64,000 nt of DNA, taken from the NCBI RefSeq assembly GCF_000758665.1, contig NZ_CP009285.1, positions 4,960,001 to 5,024,000 of the forward strand, given 5' to 3'. The position numbers and the translations under genes are program-made. Origin of the DNA: Paenibacillus borealis (GTDB lineage: Bacteria > Bacillota > Bacilli > Paenibacillales > Paenibacillaceae). The notes below the pieces were generated by a model. It made no database searches, was not told where the DNA came from, and worked only from the letters and a program-made list of their open reading frames with translations. The first letter of the stretch is position 1. Every line of letters starts with the position of its first letter. Of this stretch, positions 27,314-35,251 are shown in pieces.

Positions 27314-27841
27314 TTAGCTGCCAAACTTTGCTTTCCATTGCTCTACCCAAGCCTTATAACTCATTGAATGAATTTCCTCTAGCGTTCTTCCATCTATTGA
27401 CCACACTCCACCCTCCATGGCCTGATCGATGACTGGATAAGAATGTCCGCCTACTGCCTGGTTATCCACTACATAAATCCATGTTGCGGTTTTCCCCTTA
27501 GATTTAACGATATTCTCTGGTTTGGCGCTTGTGGATTTCCAGTTGTCCAATGGATGGTTTGTTACTATGAACTTTTGTACGTTAACCTCTTTGCCCAGAT
27601 AAACGCTGGGATCTTCGGTTTGCAGCCCCCAGTAATTGGAGTATGGTAGGTTCATTAATTTTTCTTTTGTTAAGGTGTAGACTTCACTGGAACCTTCATA
27701 CGAATAGACCTTATAACCCTTGGATTCCAAATAATCTTTTGCCGCAGTAGCATCTTGGTCTAATGTTGTGGCGCTTTGCGGAGCGGAACAGCCCGTTAAA
27801 CTGAATAGCAGCGTCATTAATGTTAAGACAATTTTGACCAA
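27314..27841 (-). CDS. lipoprotein of unknown function
   Basis: 175 residues. TTG start six bases after GGAGGGG. The signal peptide ends in the lipobox SLTGC at residue 18, so the protein is anchored outside the membrane. The mature part starts with a helix (AAKDYLESKGYKVYSYEG) and has KGKTATWIYVVDNQ near residue 118. I do not recognise the domain. Alone between Nudix and MerR genes on the same strand. Confidence 0.8.
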   Translation of the reverse strand: MVKIVLTLMTLLFSLTGCSAPQSATTLDQDATAAKDYLESKGYKVYSYEGSSEVYTLTKEKLMNLPYSNYWGLQTEDPSVYLGKEVNVQKFIVTNHPLDNWKSTSAKPENIVKSKGKTATWIYVVDNQAVGGHSYPVIDQAMEGGVWSIDGRTLEEIHSMSYKAWVEQWKAKFGS

Positions 27842-27885
27842 ACAGTCCCCTCCTCCTTTGGCTACGACTAGGTTACTTCAAAAAT

Positions 27886-28593
27886 CTATTTCCCCTTGGA
27901 GTACCAGTCTAAATACTTCATCACTTCTGCTATTCCCTTAAACTGAAGTGTTAGTTTTTTATTCAGATTTTCCAGAGCCACCTGAAAGGAGCCTTCGATT
28001 TTTTCATTATTTTGATTATCCAAATTATGTAACAGATTTCTCATATTGTCTATATAATAGACGGTCTTTCTTAAGCTGCTTATGACGAGGATTTTACGCA
28101 ATTCAGCGGTGGAGAACATTCTGAATCCATTCTCTTCATTTCTCTCGGAGCCGATTAGTCCTTCGGATTCCCAGTGACGAATCGCTGAAGTATTCACGCC
28201 TGCTATTCTGGCCGCTTCTCCAATATTCATATGTTCTTTCAATTGTACATTCTTGTATCTCGTGAAATCCGCATTTCTTATCATTGTAAGTATCTCTTCA
28301 ACCCGCTGTTTCTCCACCTGAAGCTGATATTGCTGCTCATTTATTAGCCAGAGTGCCCCTTCAAGCTTATCCTGCTTAATCATTCGCATTGCTTCATAGA
28401 CAACAGGAATATCATATCCCAGTAATAAGGCTCTTATAGCGGTAAAAGCTTGCAGGTGTACCGGTCTATAAACACGGTGATTGCTTGGAGTTCTGGGTAC
28501 CGGAGGAATCAGATCCTGCTCTTCATACCTTCTCAGCGTTGTGGTGCTGACCTGTAAGATACCGGAAATCTGGTTAGGGGTATATGTCTCCAT
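27886..28593 (-). CDS. MerR family regulator with two tandem MerR DNA-binding domains
   Basis: 235 residues. The first MerR winged helix starts at residue 4 (YTPNQISGILQVSTTTLRRYEE, HRVYRP). The second starts near residue 116 (MNIGEAARIAGVNTSAIRHW, then GFRMFSTAELRKILVISSLRK). A helical linker (VEKQRVEEILTMIRNADF) joins them, and a C-terminal helix ends the protein. MerR regulators normally have one such domain and dimerise; two in one chain is unusual. It is divergent from an alpha/beta hydrolase, the probable target. Confidence 0.82.
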   Translation of the reverse strand: METYTPNQISGILQVSTTTLRRYEEQDLIPPVPRTPSNHRVYRPVHLQAFTAIRALLLGYDIPVVYEAMRMIKQDKLEGALWLINEQQYQLQVEKQRVEEILTMIRNADFTRYKNVQLKEHMNIGEAARIAGVNTSAIRHWESEGLIGSERNEENGFRMFSTAELRKILVISSLRKTVYYIDNMRNLLHNLDNQNNEKIEGSFQVALENLNKKLTLQFKGIAEVMKYLDWYSKGK

Positions 28594-28703
28594 AGTAAGC
28601 CACTTCCTTCAAGTATAACCTTCAAGTGCTACGATAACATATCACGAAGACTACCCGCAATCTATATGCTTCAGAGCACTCAAAGCCGGAAGATTGCATG
28701 AAT

Positions 28704-28724
28704 GTTATATCATAAATATATAAC
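28704..28724. promoter_or_regulatory. palindrome upstream of the alpha/beta hydrolase
   Basis: GTTATAT-CATAAAT-ATATAAC, a perfect 7-7-7 inverted repeat centred about 29 bases before the hydrolase ATG, in the divergent region of the double-MerR gene. It is a candidate regulator site and overlaps a TATAAT-like region. Confidence 0.5.
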
Positions 28725-28742
28725 CTACTTGGGAGTGATGGT

Positions 28743-29621
28743 ATGGACAAAATTATTAGACTATCAGATGGATCAGAGTTAAAGGCTGGACTGGTTGGAC
28801 ACCCCGGCTCTCCTGTAATTATGCTTCCGGTTGCCAAAGAATCCGTATACGGACAAGAAGCTGATCATCTGCGGCTGTGGGGAGTAGACCCCGAATTGGG
28901 ACAACATTTTATTGATGGGCTCTCTGATACCTTCCAGCTTCTATATTTTGATTACGAAGGGCAACGGTTACAACATCCGAATCCGGATAATCTCACACCT
29001 GAGAGCATAGTCCAAGACCTGCTGATTATTGCCAGTGAAATGAACGTTGAGAAGTTTAGTTATTACGGTTATTCATGGCTGGCATTAGTCGGACTGCAGT
29101 TAGCCATACGTACCGGCAGACTCGAAAGCTTATTCATGGGCGGTTTTCCGCCGTTAGAAGGCCCATATCAGGAAATGCTGATAGTGACAAACCAAACATA
29201 CCAGCAAGCTTTAACTAACCAATCATTCTCTGCTGATGATGAGCAAAGCCCCATTAATCCAGAACAGGTCGATTGGGGGAATATTCAAGTTAAGATCAGC
29301 ACGAATCAAACAAAACAGTTTGTTACAATGTACCAAAGCCTGATGGAATTTGATGACCGTGAAATACAGCATAAATTAGTTATTCCAAGACTAGCATTTG
29401 CCGGAGAAAAGGACACGATTGTGTATGGAGAAAACTTCGGTAATGTAACCGTTGATATCATCGGCAAACTTGAACGAAACAAATCTGCATTGGAGCAGTT
29501 TGGATGGGATATAGAAATTCTAAAGGGAAACGATATGGACCACACCAAAGCGATGCAGCCCGCTACCGTTCTACCGTTGCTGAAGCCTTGGCTGATTAGA
29601 AATTTGCAAATGAACAGCTGA
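28743..29621 (+). CDS. alpha/beta hydrolase
   Basis: 292 residues of alpha/beta hydrolase fold. The nucleophile elbow is YYGYSWLALVGLQ (Ser near residue 107), the core strand is LLYFDYEGQRLQH, and FAGEKDTIVYG carries a likely acid. The last His is probably in GNDMDHTKAMQ. GGGAGTGATGGT precedes the ATG. It is expressed divergently from the double-domain MerR regulator. Substrate unknown. Confidence 0.8.
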   Translation: MDKIIRLSDGSELKAGLVGHPGSPVIMLPVAKESVYGQEADHLRLWGVDPELGQHFIDGLSDTFQLLYFDYEGQRLQHPNPDNLTPESIVQDLLIIASEMNVEKFSYYGYSWLALVGLQLAIRTGRLESLFMGGFPPLEGPYQEMLIVTNQTYQQALTNQSFSADDEQSPINPEQVDWGNIQVKISTNQTKQFVTMYQSLMEFDDREIQHKLVIPRLAFAGEKDTIVYGENFGNVTVDIIGKLERNKSALEQFGWDIEILKGNDMDHTKAMQPATVLPLLKPWLIRNLQMNS

Positions 29622-29733
29622 GGATTTTCAAGAAAAGCGCCTAAGGCAAATGATTCATACGAACATCTTATAACATAGCAAATCCGCGTACCCCCATGGA
29701 TTCATTCCACAGGGAGACGCGGCTTCAATTTAG

Positions 29734-29988
29734 TTAATTACCAGGCATACACTTCTCGTAAATGAATAAACCATGTTCTTCTTTGATTTTGACATAATCA
29801 TTTTTTTCATAAAAATTGATTACTTATACTCCAGTTTGGCGTATCCAACCACCATTTCTGCACCTCAGGGTATTTAGCTTCTGTAAGCTTTATAACTTGG
29901 TGACCAATCCCCTGGTTCTGATGTCTCTCTGAATTTTAGCTAATAATCCAGCATCATCGATAGTTGCTTTTTCGACAAAAACCTTCAT
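29734..29988 (-). pseudogene. GNAT acetyltransferase remnant with internal deletion
   Basis: The ATG at 29988 follows AAGGAGAG and encodes MKVFVEKATIDDAGLLAKIQ, a typical GNAT start, then the frame breaks. Later minus-strand pieces read HQVIKLTEAKYPEVQKWW and, after a frame change, NFYEKNDYVKIKEEHG, ending at 29734 after FIYEKCMPGN. About half of the domain, including most of the acetyl-CoA site, is missing. No other gene is seen from 29622 to 30003. Confidence 0.72.
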
Positions 29989-30003
29989 TTTCACTCTCCT
30001 TGG

Positions 30004-31008
30004 TTAACCGCCGAATGATATCTCCTTAATCGGAAACAATAAATCAAGCTGCAAATTTTCCATTTTACCGCCTTTTTGTATGTAATTATAGAAATTCAAT
30101 GTCTCTTCAAATCCTTGCCCCGCAACCGTCTCCGGCGATATCCAGCGCGGGGAATCCCAGTCATTATCATATTTATTGCTAGCGTTAACCCATTCCCTCA
30201 AAAAACGCCAGTCCTCGAAGTCCCACGTTCTCAACACATGTGCGGCATATAACCCGCCGTCAAACGTACGTTTAACTAAAGGCGCGTGAACCTCCATGTC
30301 GACCGGAATGGATACCCACACCTCATATACATGCGAAGGTTCTCCGATTCCTGCCGCCCCCTTAGAGCAGTCAAAACCAAAACTCCGGGCATCAGGTTTG
30401 ATTGTTAGCAATCCGCTTTCTGTTACAAATTGCGTGATCATGTCAAGCGCTTTGCCTTCGCAGCCTTCTCCCGTTGCGTAAGCAGCAGCCACAGTCATGG
30501 GCGGTAGATAGACAATCCGCACATCTTTGTCCGCCAGCTTGTTTAAATTTTCATTTGCCTTGTTTAAGTCCTCCATTGACTTTTCCTCCTTGAAGTTGAT
30601 TTTAGAAACAGTCAAGGAATCCACAACCTCCAGTAAACTTGCGTCGTCAGGCAGCGCGAATTTCGTACCTCTGAGATTCAGATACTCGACGAATGCTTTG
30701 ATGACACTGCGAATGGTCGAGAGCGCAGTGATTTCGTCCTCAATCTCCGCAAGGTTACGCTCAAAGGCTTCGATGGCAACGCGCGCTTCTGCGCTTTGCA
30801 GAACCTCGGCAATCTGTTTGAGCGGGATACGCAGTTTACGCAGTACGATAATCTGACGCAGACGTGTGATGGCTTCCGCATCGTATGAGCGGTATGCGGA
30901 ATCTTCCTTTTTCGCAGGCGTAATCAGCCCGATTTGCTCGTAATACCTAAGGGTACGGGTGGAGACTGAAAAGTGCTTTGACACCTGACTGATGGTTTGC
31001 AGTTCGAT
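30004..31008 (-). CDS. MerR regulator with GyrI-like effector-binding domain
   Basis: About 335 residues: a MerR winged helix (ISQVSKHFSVSTRTLRYYEQ, then YRSYDAEAITRLRQIIVL), a coiled-coil linker and, from residue 180, an effector-binding domain (VRIVYLPPMTVAAAYATGEG, then HVYEVWVSIPVDMEVHAP). This is the BmrR-like layout. The start is odd: after AGGAGGGATA come GTC and ATC, not ATG, GTG or TTG. The upstream TTG at 31062 belongs to a MerR-type promoter. ATC 31008 is the best-spaced codon, or the normal start has been lost. The gene is the first in its unit. Confidence 0.78.
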   Translation of the reverse strand: MELQTISQVSKHFSVSTRTLRYYEQIGLITPAKKEDSAYRSYDAEAITRLRQIIVLRKLRIPLKQIAEVLQSAEARVAIEAFERNLAEIEDEITALSTIRSVIKAFVEYLNLRGTKFALPDDASLLEVVDSLTVSKINFKEEKSMEDLNKANENLNKLADKDVRIVYLPPMTVAAAYATGEGCEGKALDMITQFVTESGLLTIKPDARSFGFDCSKGAAGIGEPSHVYEVWVSIPVDMEVHAPLVKRTFDGGLYAAHVLRTWDFEDWRFLREWVNASNKYDNDWDSPRWISPETVAGQGFEETLNFYNYIQKGGKMENLQLDLLFPIKEISFGG

Positions 31009-31031
31009 GACTATCCCTCCTTCTGAGAGTA

Positions 31032-31062
31032 AATATACAGGTTTACGCGACGTTAGAGTCAA
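31032..31062 (-). promoter_or_regulatory. MerR-type promoter with 19-bp spacer
   Basis: TTGACT (31062-31057) and TATATT (31037-31032) are separated by exactly 19 bp, the overlong spacer typical of MerR-controlled promoters. The spacer includes CTAACGTCGCG. It lies 24 bases before the MerR-GyrI coding region and suggests autoregulation. Confidence 0.65.
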
Positions 31063-31088
31063 GAGACCTGGTACCGGATGGATGACCT

Positions 31089-31337
31089 TCAGGAATTAAG
31101 AATCCAACCCAACCGTTGAAGGGATTTCCTTCGGATACGCTGGGAGAATATTTGGACATAGGTATAACCGCTTGGAGCAGTTCCTTTTATCTCCTGAAGG
31201 TTTTTCAAAACATCCTTCCCTGTGTCCGATTCTTCGATAGTTACTGAAGCAACGAATTTATCAAGATTTTCATTTATTTCAAAAAATGCTTTTGAACCAA
31301 AAATTAATGGATTGGACTCATTGTACCCGCCGTACAT
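31089..31337 (-). CDS. hypothetical small protein
   Basis: 82 residues from the ATG at 31337, after GAGAAGAG. A beta/alpha sequence (KFVASVTIEESDTGKDVLKN) is recognisable only as non-enzymatic. It lies on the minus strand, 151 bases after the intact DUF6809 gene and before the MerR-GyrI gene. The ribosome site and AT-rich codon use fit the neighbourhood, but it could be a fragment. Confidence 0.4.
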   Translation of the reverse strand: MYGGYNESNPLIFGSKAFFEINENLDKFVASVTIEESDTGKDVLKNLQEIKGTAPSGYTYVQIFSQRIRRKSLQRLGWILNS

Positions 31338-31488
31338 ACTTATATCTCTTCTCAAAATACCCTTCCCATAATCTTTTTAATATTCGGCAATATCCCCTTC
31401 TGCCCTTCCAAAAGAACATCCCCATGTGATTTTTTTCCAACAAAAAAACCGAAGCTTTATTTTCACCCCGGTTTCCATTACTAACGTA

Positions 31489-31779
31489 CTATAGACCTTC
31501 GTAAACAGAATCTTTGTCACTAAATACATCGATCATCATTAAAGCTCCTATTTTATAGCCTTGGATAAAAGATAATGCTGAATGCAACAAGTTTGAGTCA
31601 CTCTGTAAATCATATAGCATTTCGACTTGGTCAAAATCTTCTTCGGATAACCTCGATTTGAGCAGTTGCAATAAATCAATGGTTTTCTGATTAATCTTCT
31701 GCAATTCCGGATCATTTGGCTCAATCAACTCATTCGGGTGCAATCTTCCATAATAGAAATCCTCCAAAATGATTACCAC
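31489..31779 (-). CDS. DUF6809-type protein (intact copy)
   Basis: 96 residues, GTG start after AAGGAGG. Blocks shared with the broken copy at 16945-17211: ILEDFYYGRLHPNEL, NDPEL, LSEEDFDQVE and SFIQGYKIGALMMIDVF. It looks like an all-helical acidic protein. The last helix is partly hydrophobic. It is divergent from an XRE regulator with two operator palindromes between them, the same arrangement as in the first module. Function unknown; the constant pairing suggests a regulator-partner or small toxin/antitoxin-like unit, which is untested. Confidence 0.75.
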   Translation of the reverse strand: MVIILEDFYYGRLHPNELIEPNDPELQKINQKTIDLLQLLKSRLSEEDFDQVEMLYDLQSDSNLLHSALSFIQGYKIGALMMIDVFSDKDSVYEGL

Positions 31780-31822
31780 CAGGCCTCCTTTTGTAAACTA
31801 ATACTCCTATCATGTATAAATT

Positions 31823-31866
31823 TTATGCGAAAACCGCATAAATAACAATATGCATTTTTCGCATAA
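31823..31866. promoter_or_regulatory. paired palindromic operators of the second XRE/DUF6809 module
   Basis: Site 1 at 31823-31841 is TTATGCG-AAAAC-CGCATAA. Site 2 at 31848-31866 is ATATGCA-TTTTT-CGCATAA. Both are 19 bp, centres are 25 bp apart, and site 2 is centred about 36 bp before the XRE start. The geometry equals that of the first module while the half-sites differ. Confidence 0.8.
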
Positions 31867-31892
31867 AGTAAACTTGGCTTGGGTGATGAGCA

Positions 31893-32111
31893 TTGTACAC
31901 AAGAATCCGCGATTTACGCGAAGACAAAGATCTGACGCAACAACAAATGGCTGAGCTTTTACATATCACACAAGCCACCTACTCACGCTACGAGAATGGG
32001 AATTTGGATGTTCCGAGTGCAGTTTTAATTACGCTGGCGAATTTCCATAAAGTAAGCATCGACTACATTTTAGGGCAGACCAATAATCCCAAGCGCTATC
32101 CGCAAAAATAA
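31893..32111 (+). CDS. XRE family helix-turn-helix regulator
   Basis: 72 residues, TTG start (MYTRIRDLREDKDLTQ) after GGTGATG. HTH: LTQQQMAELLHITQATYSRY followed by ENGNLDVPSAVLITLANFHKVSIDYIL. A near-twin of the XRE protein at 17318 but with a changed recognition helix. It probably binds the paired 19-bp palindromes directly upstream and controls both itself and the divergent DUF6809 gene. Confidence 0.9.
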   Translation: MYTRIRDLREDKDLTQQQMAELLHITQATYSRYENGNLDVPSAVLITLANFHKVSIDYILGQTNNPKRYPQK

Positions 32112-32252
32112 AATAGTATTCAACAAAAAGAAGCTCTTGTGATCATCAGAGGAGCCGCTTTCATTTCTAACCCTATAAAGTTAACATTTAAAACCCATTT
32201 CGACCTCCACGCTTGGATGCTAACAACCACTCACGCCGTTTTTTAGATCTGG

Positions 32253-32470
32253 TTATTCCGACTCTCTTTCAGGCGGATTAATTACATTATATTTGAGTAA
32301 TACGGTGATTCCAAAATTCATAAGAAAGTGTACAAGAAACGGTACGAGCAAATTGTTCGTTTGAAACAAATCCATCCAAAGGTCAGACTTGGAATGGTTA
32401 TATTCATTAACATAAACGGTTTTTTGAAGTATTGAATATGTATTCCTATAAATAAAAAGCCGTGGTTATT
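32253..32470 (-). pseudogene. C-terminal remnant of a CPBP-type membrane protease
   Basis: In the gene-free stretch 32112-32570 one minus-strand frame reads TNNLLVPFLVHFLMNFGITV, then NVINPPERESE and a stop at 32253. The VHFLMNF pattern is the final conserved His/Asn box of CPBP (CAAX/bacteriocin-processing) intramembrane proteases. Upstream the frame degenerates and stops at about 32470. There is no start, so it is a leftover. Confidence 0.55.
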
Positions 32471-32570
32471 ATTGCAATCCAGGAATTATCTGAATAGATG
32501 TAGACTAAATTTTGAATGATTCCTCTGAATAACATAACAGACGTATTTACCACATTGTATTAGAGGCTAA

Positions 32571-33155
32571 TCAAGTTCCATTAGCGCCTAACATCTCATT
32601 GATACTATGCAGTTCAATCTGGTCCTTCTCGGCCCGGTAATCTGTATATTCATATTCTTCATTTATTAGAATCTCATTACGCCTTAGGAAGCCAAGCAAC
32701 CTGACCGCCTCCTTCTTTATCCCTTCAATATAACTTTCAAATTTTGATTGATTCACTTTAATAATCTCTTTGTGTTCATCGGAAGTTAGAATATAAGATA
32801 GAGTAATGTATCTCAGAAAATTGTAGCCGCTGCAATACTCCTCATACAGTATTTCTAATGTCTCCAGTTGTTCTGATTTATCCTCATTCGTTAAAAGATC
32901 ATTTAAAATGTTTGTTATTCTCTCTTGCTCAAAGAGCCCGAAGTGGACTAATCTTCTAATTTGCTTTTCTGTTTCATGATAGGCAAATTTGTCCTTATAG
33001 TCTCTAGAGATGAGTTCAAGATATTCTTTTTTACCAAAGATGTCTTCCAGTTCATCATGCTCATACACCCACTGCTCAAAATTAAAAATGGACAACTCAT
33101 CCTGCTCATTCTTAACAAAGTTATATAAGTAACGTTCTGCGTTGATTTGATTCAT
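32571..33155 (-). CDS. hypothetical acidic helical protein
   Basis: 194 residues from the ATG at 33155 after GGGAGGTG. Strongly acidic and helical (YLYNFVKNEQDELSIFNFEQ, then NILNDLLTNEDKSEQLETLE). No catalytic or membrane motif. It recalls the alpha-helical immunity proteins found near polymorphic toxins, but I cannot name a family. It lies 42 bases after the MFS gene on the same strand. Confidence 0.65.
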   Translation of the reverse strand: MNQINAERYLYNFVKNEQDELSIFNFEQWVYEHDELEDIFGKKEYLELISRDYKDKFAYHETEKQIRRLVHFGLFEQERITNILNDLLTNEDKSEQLETLEILYEEYCSGYNFLRYITLSYILTSDEHKEIIKVNQSKFESYIEGIKKEAVRLLGFLRRNEILINEEYEYTDYRAEKDQIELHSINEMLGANGT

Positions 33156-33197
33156 TACCCGCACCTCCCTTACATCCAACAATATCATGTTAGCCTA

Positions 33198-34751
33198 TCA
33201 CTTAACTTCCCTCTTCCTCATAATCATAACAGCACTCGCCAAGGCTCCAACAAGCAGGAAGATGGCAATGATCATATCCACATCTTTCATCCCGGCGTTG
33301 AATGCACCAGACACGATATTCTTAACCTCTTCAAAAGCCGGGTTTTGTTGAAATGCTTCAGCTTGTTTGCTGTCAAAGATTTGCGAGCCGGCAAAGGCTC
33401 CGGCTTGATGAAAGATATCCAGCATTTGCTGCTTAAAGGTTGAATCGATATTCTGAAGCCCCATCATCTGCTGATCCAGTGAGCGGTTATATCCTTCCGT
33501 CAGCTTGATGCCCAGCAGCACCACCCCAAAGGAAATGCCGACTTGCCGGAATACATTCAGAATACCTGAGGCCATCCCCACGTGTTTCTTATCAACAGCA
33601 CTCATAGCCGCATTGGAGATTGGCGGATTTACCAGACCATTACTGATTCCCAGCAGGACAAACCCTGGCAATAAATACCTCCATTCAAATGGGACTTCCA
33701 TCCTCTGGCGCATGGCCAGAATCCCAATGGCTCCGATAAACAGTGAACCGCTAATTAGCCAGCGATTGCCGATTTTTCCGGAAATCATTCCGGCCAGAGG
33801 ACCCAAGACCATGGTAAACGCGCTGATCAGCAGCATCTTAACTCCAGTCTCAAACGCAGAGTAGCCCATATAATTCTGCATAAGAATGGTCAGGTAGGTG
33901 AAACCGCCATACAGTCCCGCTCCCAGAACAAAAGCCGCAATGTTTGCGCCGTTAAAGGACCAGCTTCTGAAAATCGCTAACTCGATCATGGGTTGTTTAA
34001 CTGTTCTTTCCGTGATGATGAAAGCAACGAATAAAATAACCGATAACCCCATTAAACCTAAAACATGCCAGTCCGTCCACGAATAACTTTCATGCATTTC
34101 TTTTTGAATGAGCGCAAATACCATGGTGAAAATCATTGCAGTGCTAAAAATAAAGCCTAAAATATCAATTGTCTCATCACGGTTCCGGTCACTTTCCTTA
34201 ATGAAGAACAGGCCTAATAGGATCGCTATAATACCAAAAGGAATATTAATCAGGAAAATGGAACGCCAGCCCAAACTGTCCACTAGAGCACCGCCAACAA
34301 GCGGACCGCCTGCAATAGCAAGTCCCACCGCACTGCTCCAAATTCCTAATGCAAGTCCTCTTTGCTGTTCAGGAAATGAAGAGGTAACGATCGTAAGTGA
34401 TAAAGACATCATCGCGGCTCCGCCGATCCCCTGGAATCCCCGGAAAATGTTCAGCCAAAGGTCACTGCCTGCTAAACCACTGGCAAGGGAACCAATCACG
34501 AAGACGCCTAATCCTAATAGAAATACCTTTTTACGCCCGATGATATCCCCTAGCTTCGAGACTGGTAATAACATCGCAGCATACACTAACGTATAGGCGT
34601 TTAGTACCCATTGCAGATTCGAGAAATCGGATGCAAAATTCTTCTGAATCTCCGGCAATGCTACATTCACAATTGTAATATCCAGCATGGCCATAAATAC
34701 GGCTAAGCTGACTGTGACCAGAACCCACCATTTTCTAACCGACTGTTCCAA
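33198..34751 (-). CDS. MFS drug-efflux transporter, DHA2 (EmrB/QacA) type
   Basis: 517 residues with 14 predicted helices. The DHA2 landmarks are seen: motif D1 FMAMLDITIVNVALPEI, motif A GRKKVFLLG, and motif C near GLAIAGGPLVGG in helix 5. It would export drugs or other amphiphiles using the proton gradient. The start is TTG at 34751 after AAAGGGG. Downstream of an ArsR-type regulator on the same strand, with a shared operator motif in both leaders. The family is broad and the substrate unknown. Confidence 0.92.
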   Translation of the reverse strand: MEQSVRKWWVLVTVSLAVFMAMLDITIVNVALPEIQKNFASDFSNLQWVLNAYTLVYAAMLLPVSKLGDIIGRKKVFLLGLGVFVIGSLASGLAGSDLWLNIFRGFQGIGGAAMMSLSLTIVTSSFPEQQRGLALGIWSSAVGLAIAGGPLVGGALVDSLGWRSIFLINIPFGIIAILLGLFFIKESDRNRDETIDILGFIFSTAMIFTMVFALIQKEMHESYSWTDWHVLGLMGLSVILFVAFIITERTVKQPMIELAIFRSWSFNGANIAAFVLGAGLYGGFTYLTILMQNYMGYSAFETGVKMLLISAFTMVLGPLAGMISGKIGNRWLISGSLFIGAIGILAMRQRMEVPFEWRYLLPGFVLLGISNGLVNPPISNAAMSAVDKKHVGMASGILNVFRQVGISFGVVLLGIKLTEGYNRSLDQQMMGLQNIDSTFKQQMLDIFHQAGAFAGSQIFDSKQAEAFQQNPAFEEVKNIVSGAFNAGMKDVDMIIAIFLLVGALASAVMIMRKREVK

Positions 34752-34776
34752 ATTAAAATCCCCTTTCGTGTTTTCG

Positions 34777-34793
34777 TGCACACAAATGCATAT
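34777..34793 (-). promoter_or_regulatory. candidate ArsR operator in the MFS leader
   Basis: The minus strand reads ATGCATTTGTGTGCACG. It matches the motif in the ArsR gene's own promoter (ATGCATCTGTGCGCACA at 35172-35188, plus strand) at 14 of 17 positions. Confidence 0.6.
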
Positions 34794-34817
34794 ATAGTAT
34801 AAAATGAAAAGCACCCG

Positions 34818-35147
34818 CTATAGCAAATTCATGAGTGCTTTCATATTATTCGCTGTCTCTTCGAAGGTATCGACAATGAATTTTTTATTCGCTTTGTAGT
34901 AGACTTCACGGCCTTCTTTCCTTCTCTGCACAATTTTGAACCGGTTCATGAAATCCAGATGACGGGAAATCACTGAACGGTTCTGCGGAAAATACTCTGC
35001 GATCTCACCAATCGTCATTTCGCCGTTACCCGCAAGGAAGATCAGCAGTTCACTCCGGACCGGGTCGAACACCGCTCTGAAAAATTCAATATCAATATTG
35101 TCTTCAATCAATTTCTTGCATTTATCCGGATCATGCTTGAGTCCCAT
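34818..35147 (-). CDS. ArsR-type winged-helix repressor
   Basis: 109 residues from ATG 35147 after GGCGGTGAAG. ArsR fold: FDPVRSELLIFLAGNGEMTI, then IAEYFPQNRSVISRHLDFMN, then VQRRKEGREVYYKANKKFIV. No clear metal-binding Cys cluster, so the signal is not an arsenic-type metal as far as can be seen. It is upstream of the MFS pump on the same strand and is the likely repressor of both. Confidence 0.88.
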   Translation of the reverse strand: MGLKHDPDKCKKLIEDNIDIEFFRAVFDPVRSELLIFLAGNGEMTIGEIAEYFPQNRSVISRHLDFMNRFKIVQRRKEGREVYYKANKKFIVDTFEETANNMKALMNLL

Positions 35148-35166
35148 AACTTCACCGCCTGATCTT

Positions 35167-35194
35167 ATTATATGCATCTGTGCGCACATGTCAA
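35167..35194 (-). promoter_or_regulatory. consensus promoter with embedded operator, ArsR-MFS unit
   Basis: TTGACA (35194-35189) and TATAAT (35172-35167) are both perfect consensus, with a 16-bp spacer. The spacer holds TGTGCGCACA, a perfect palindrome. Bound repressor here would block RNA polymerase directly. Confidence 0.75.
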
Positions 35195-35251
35195 CAAGTT
35201 AAAGAGCCAGATCAGGGTATCCCCCAATCCAGCCCTTTTCACTTACCTGTC

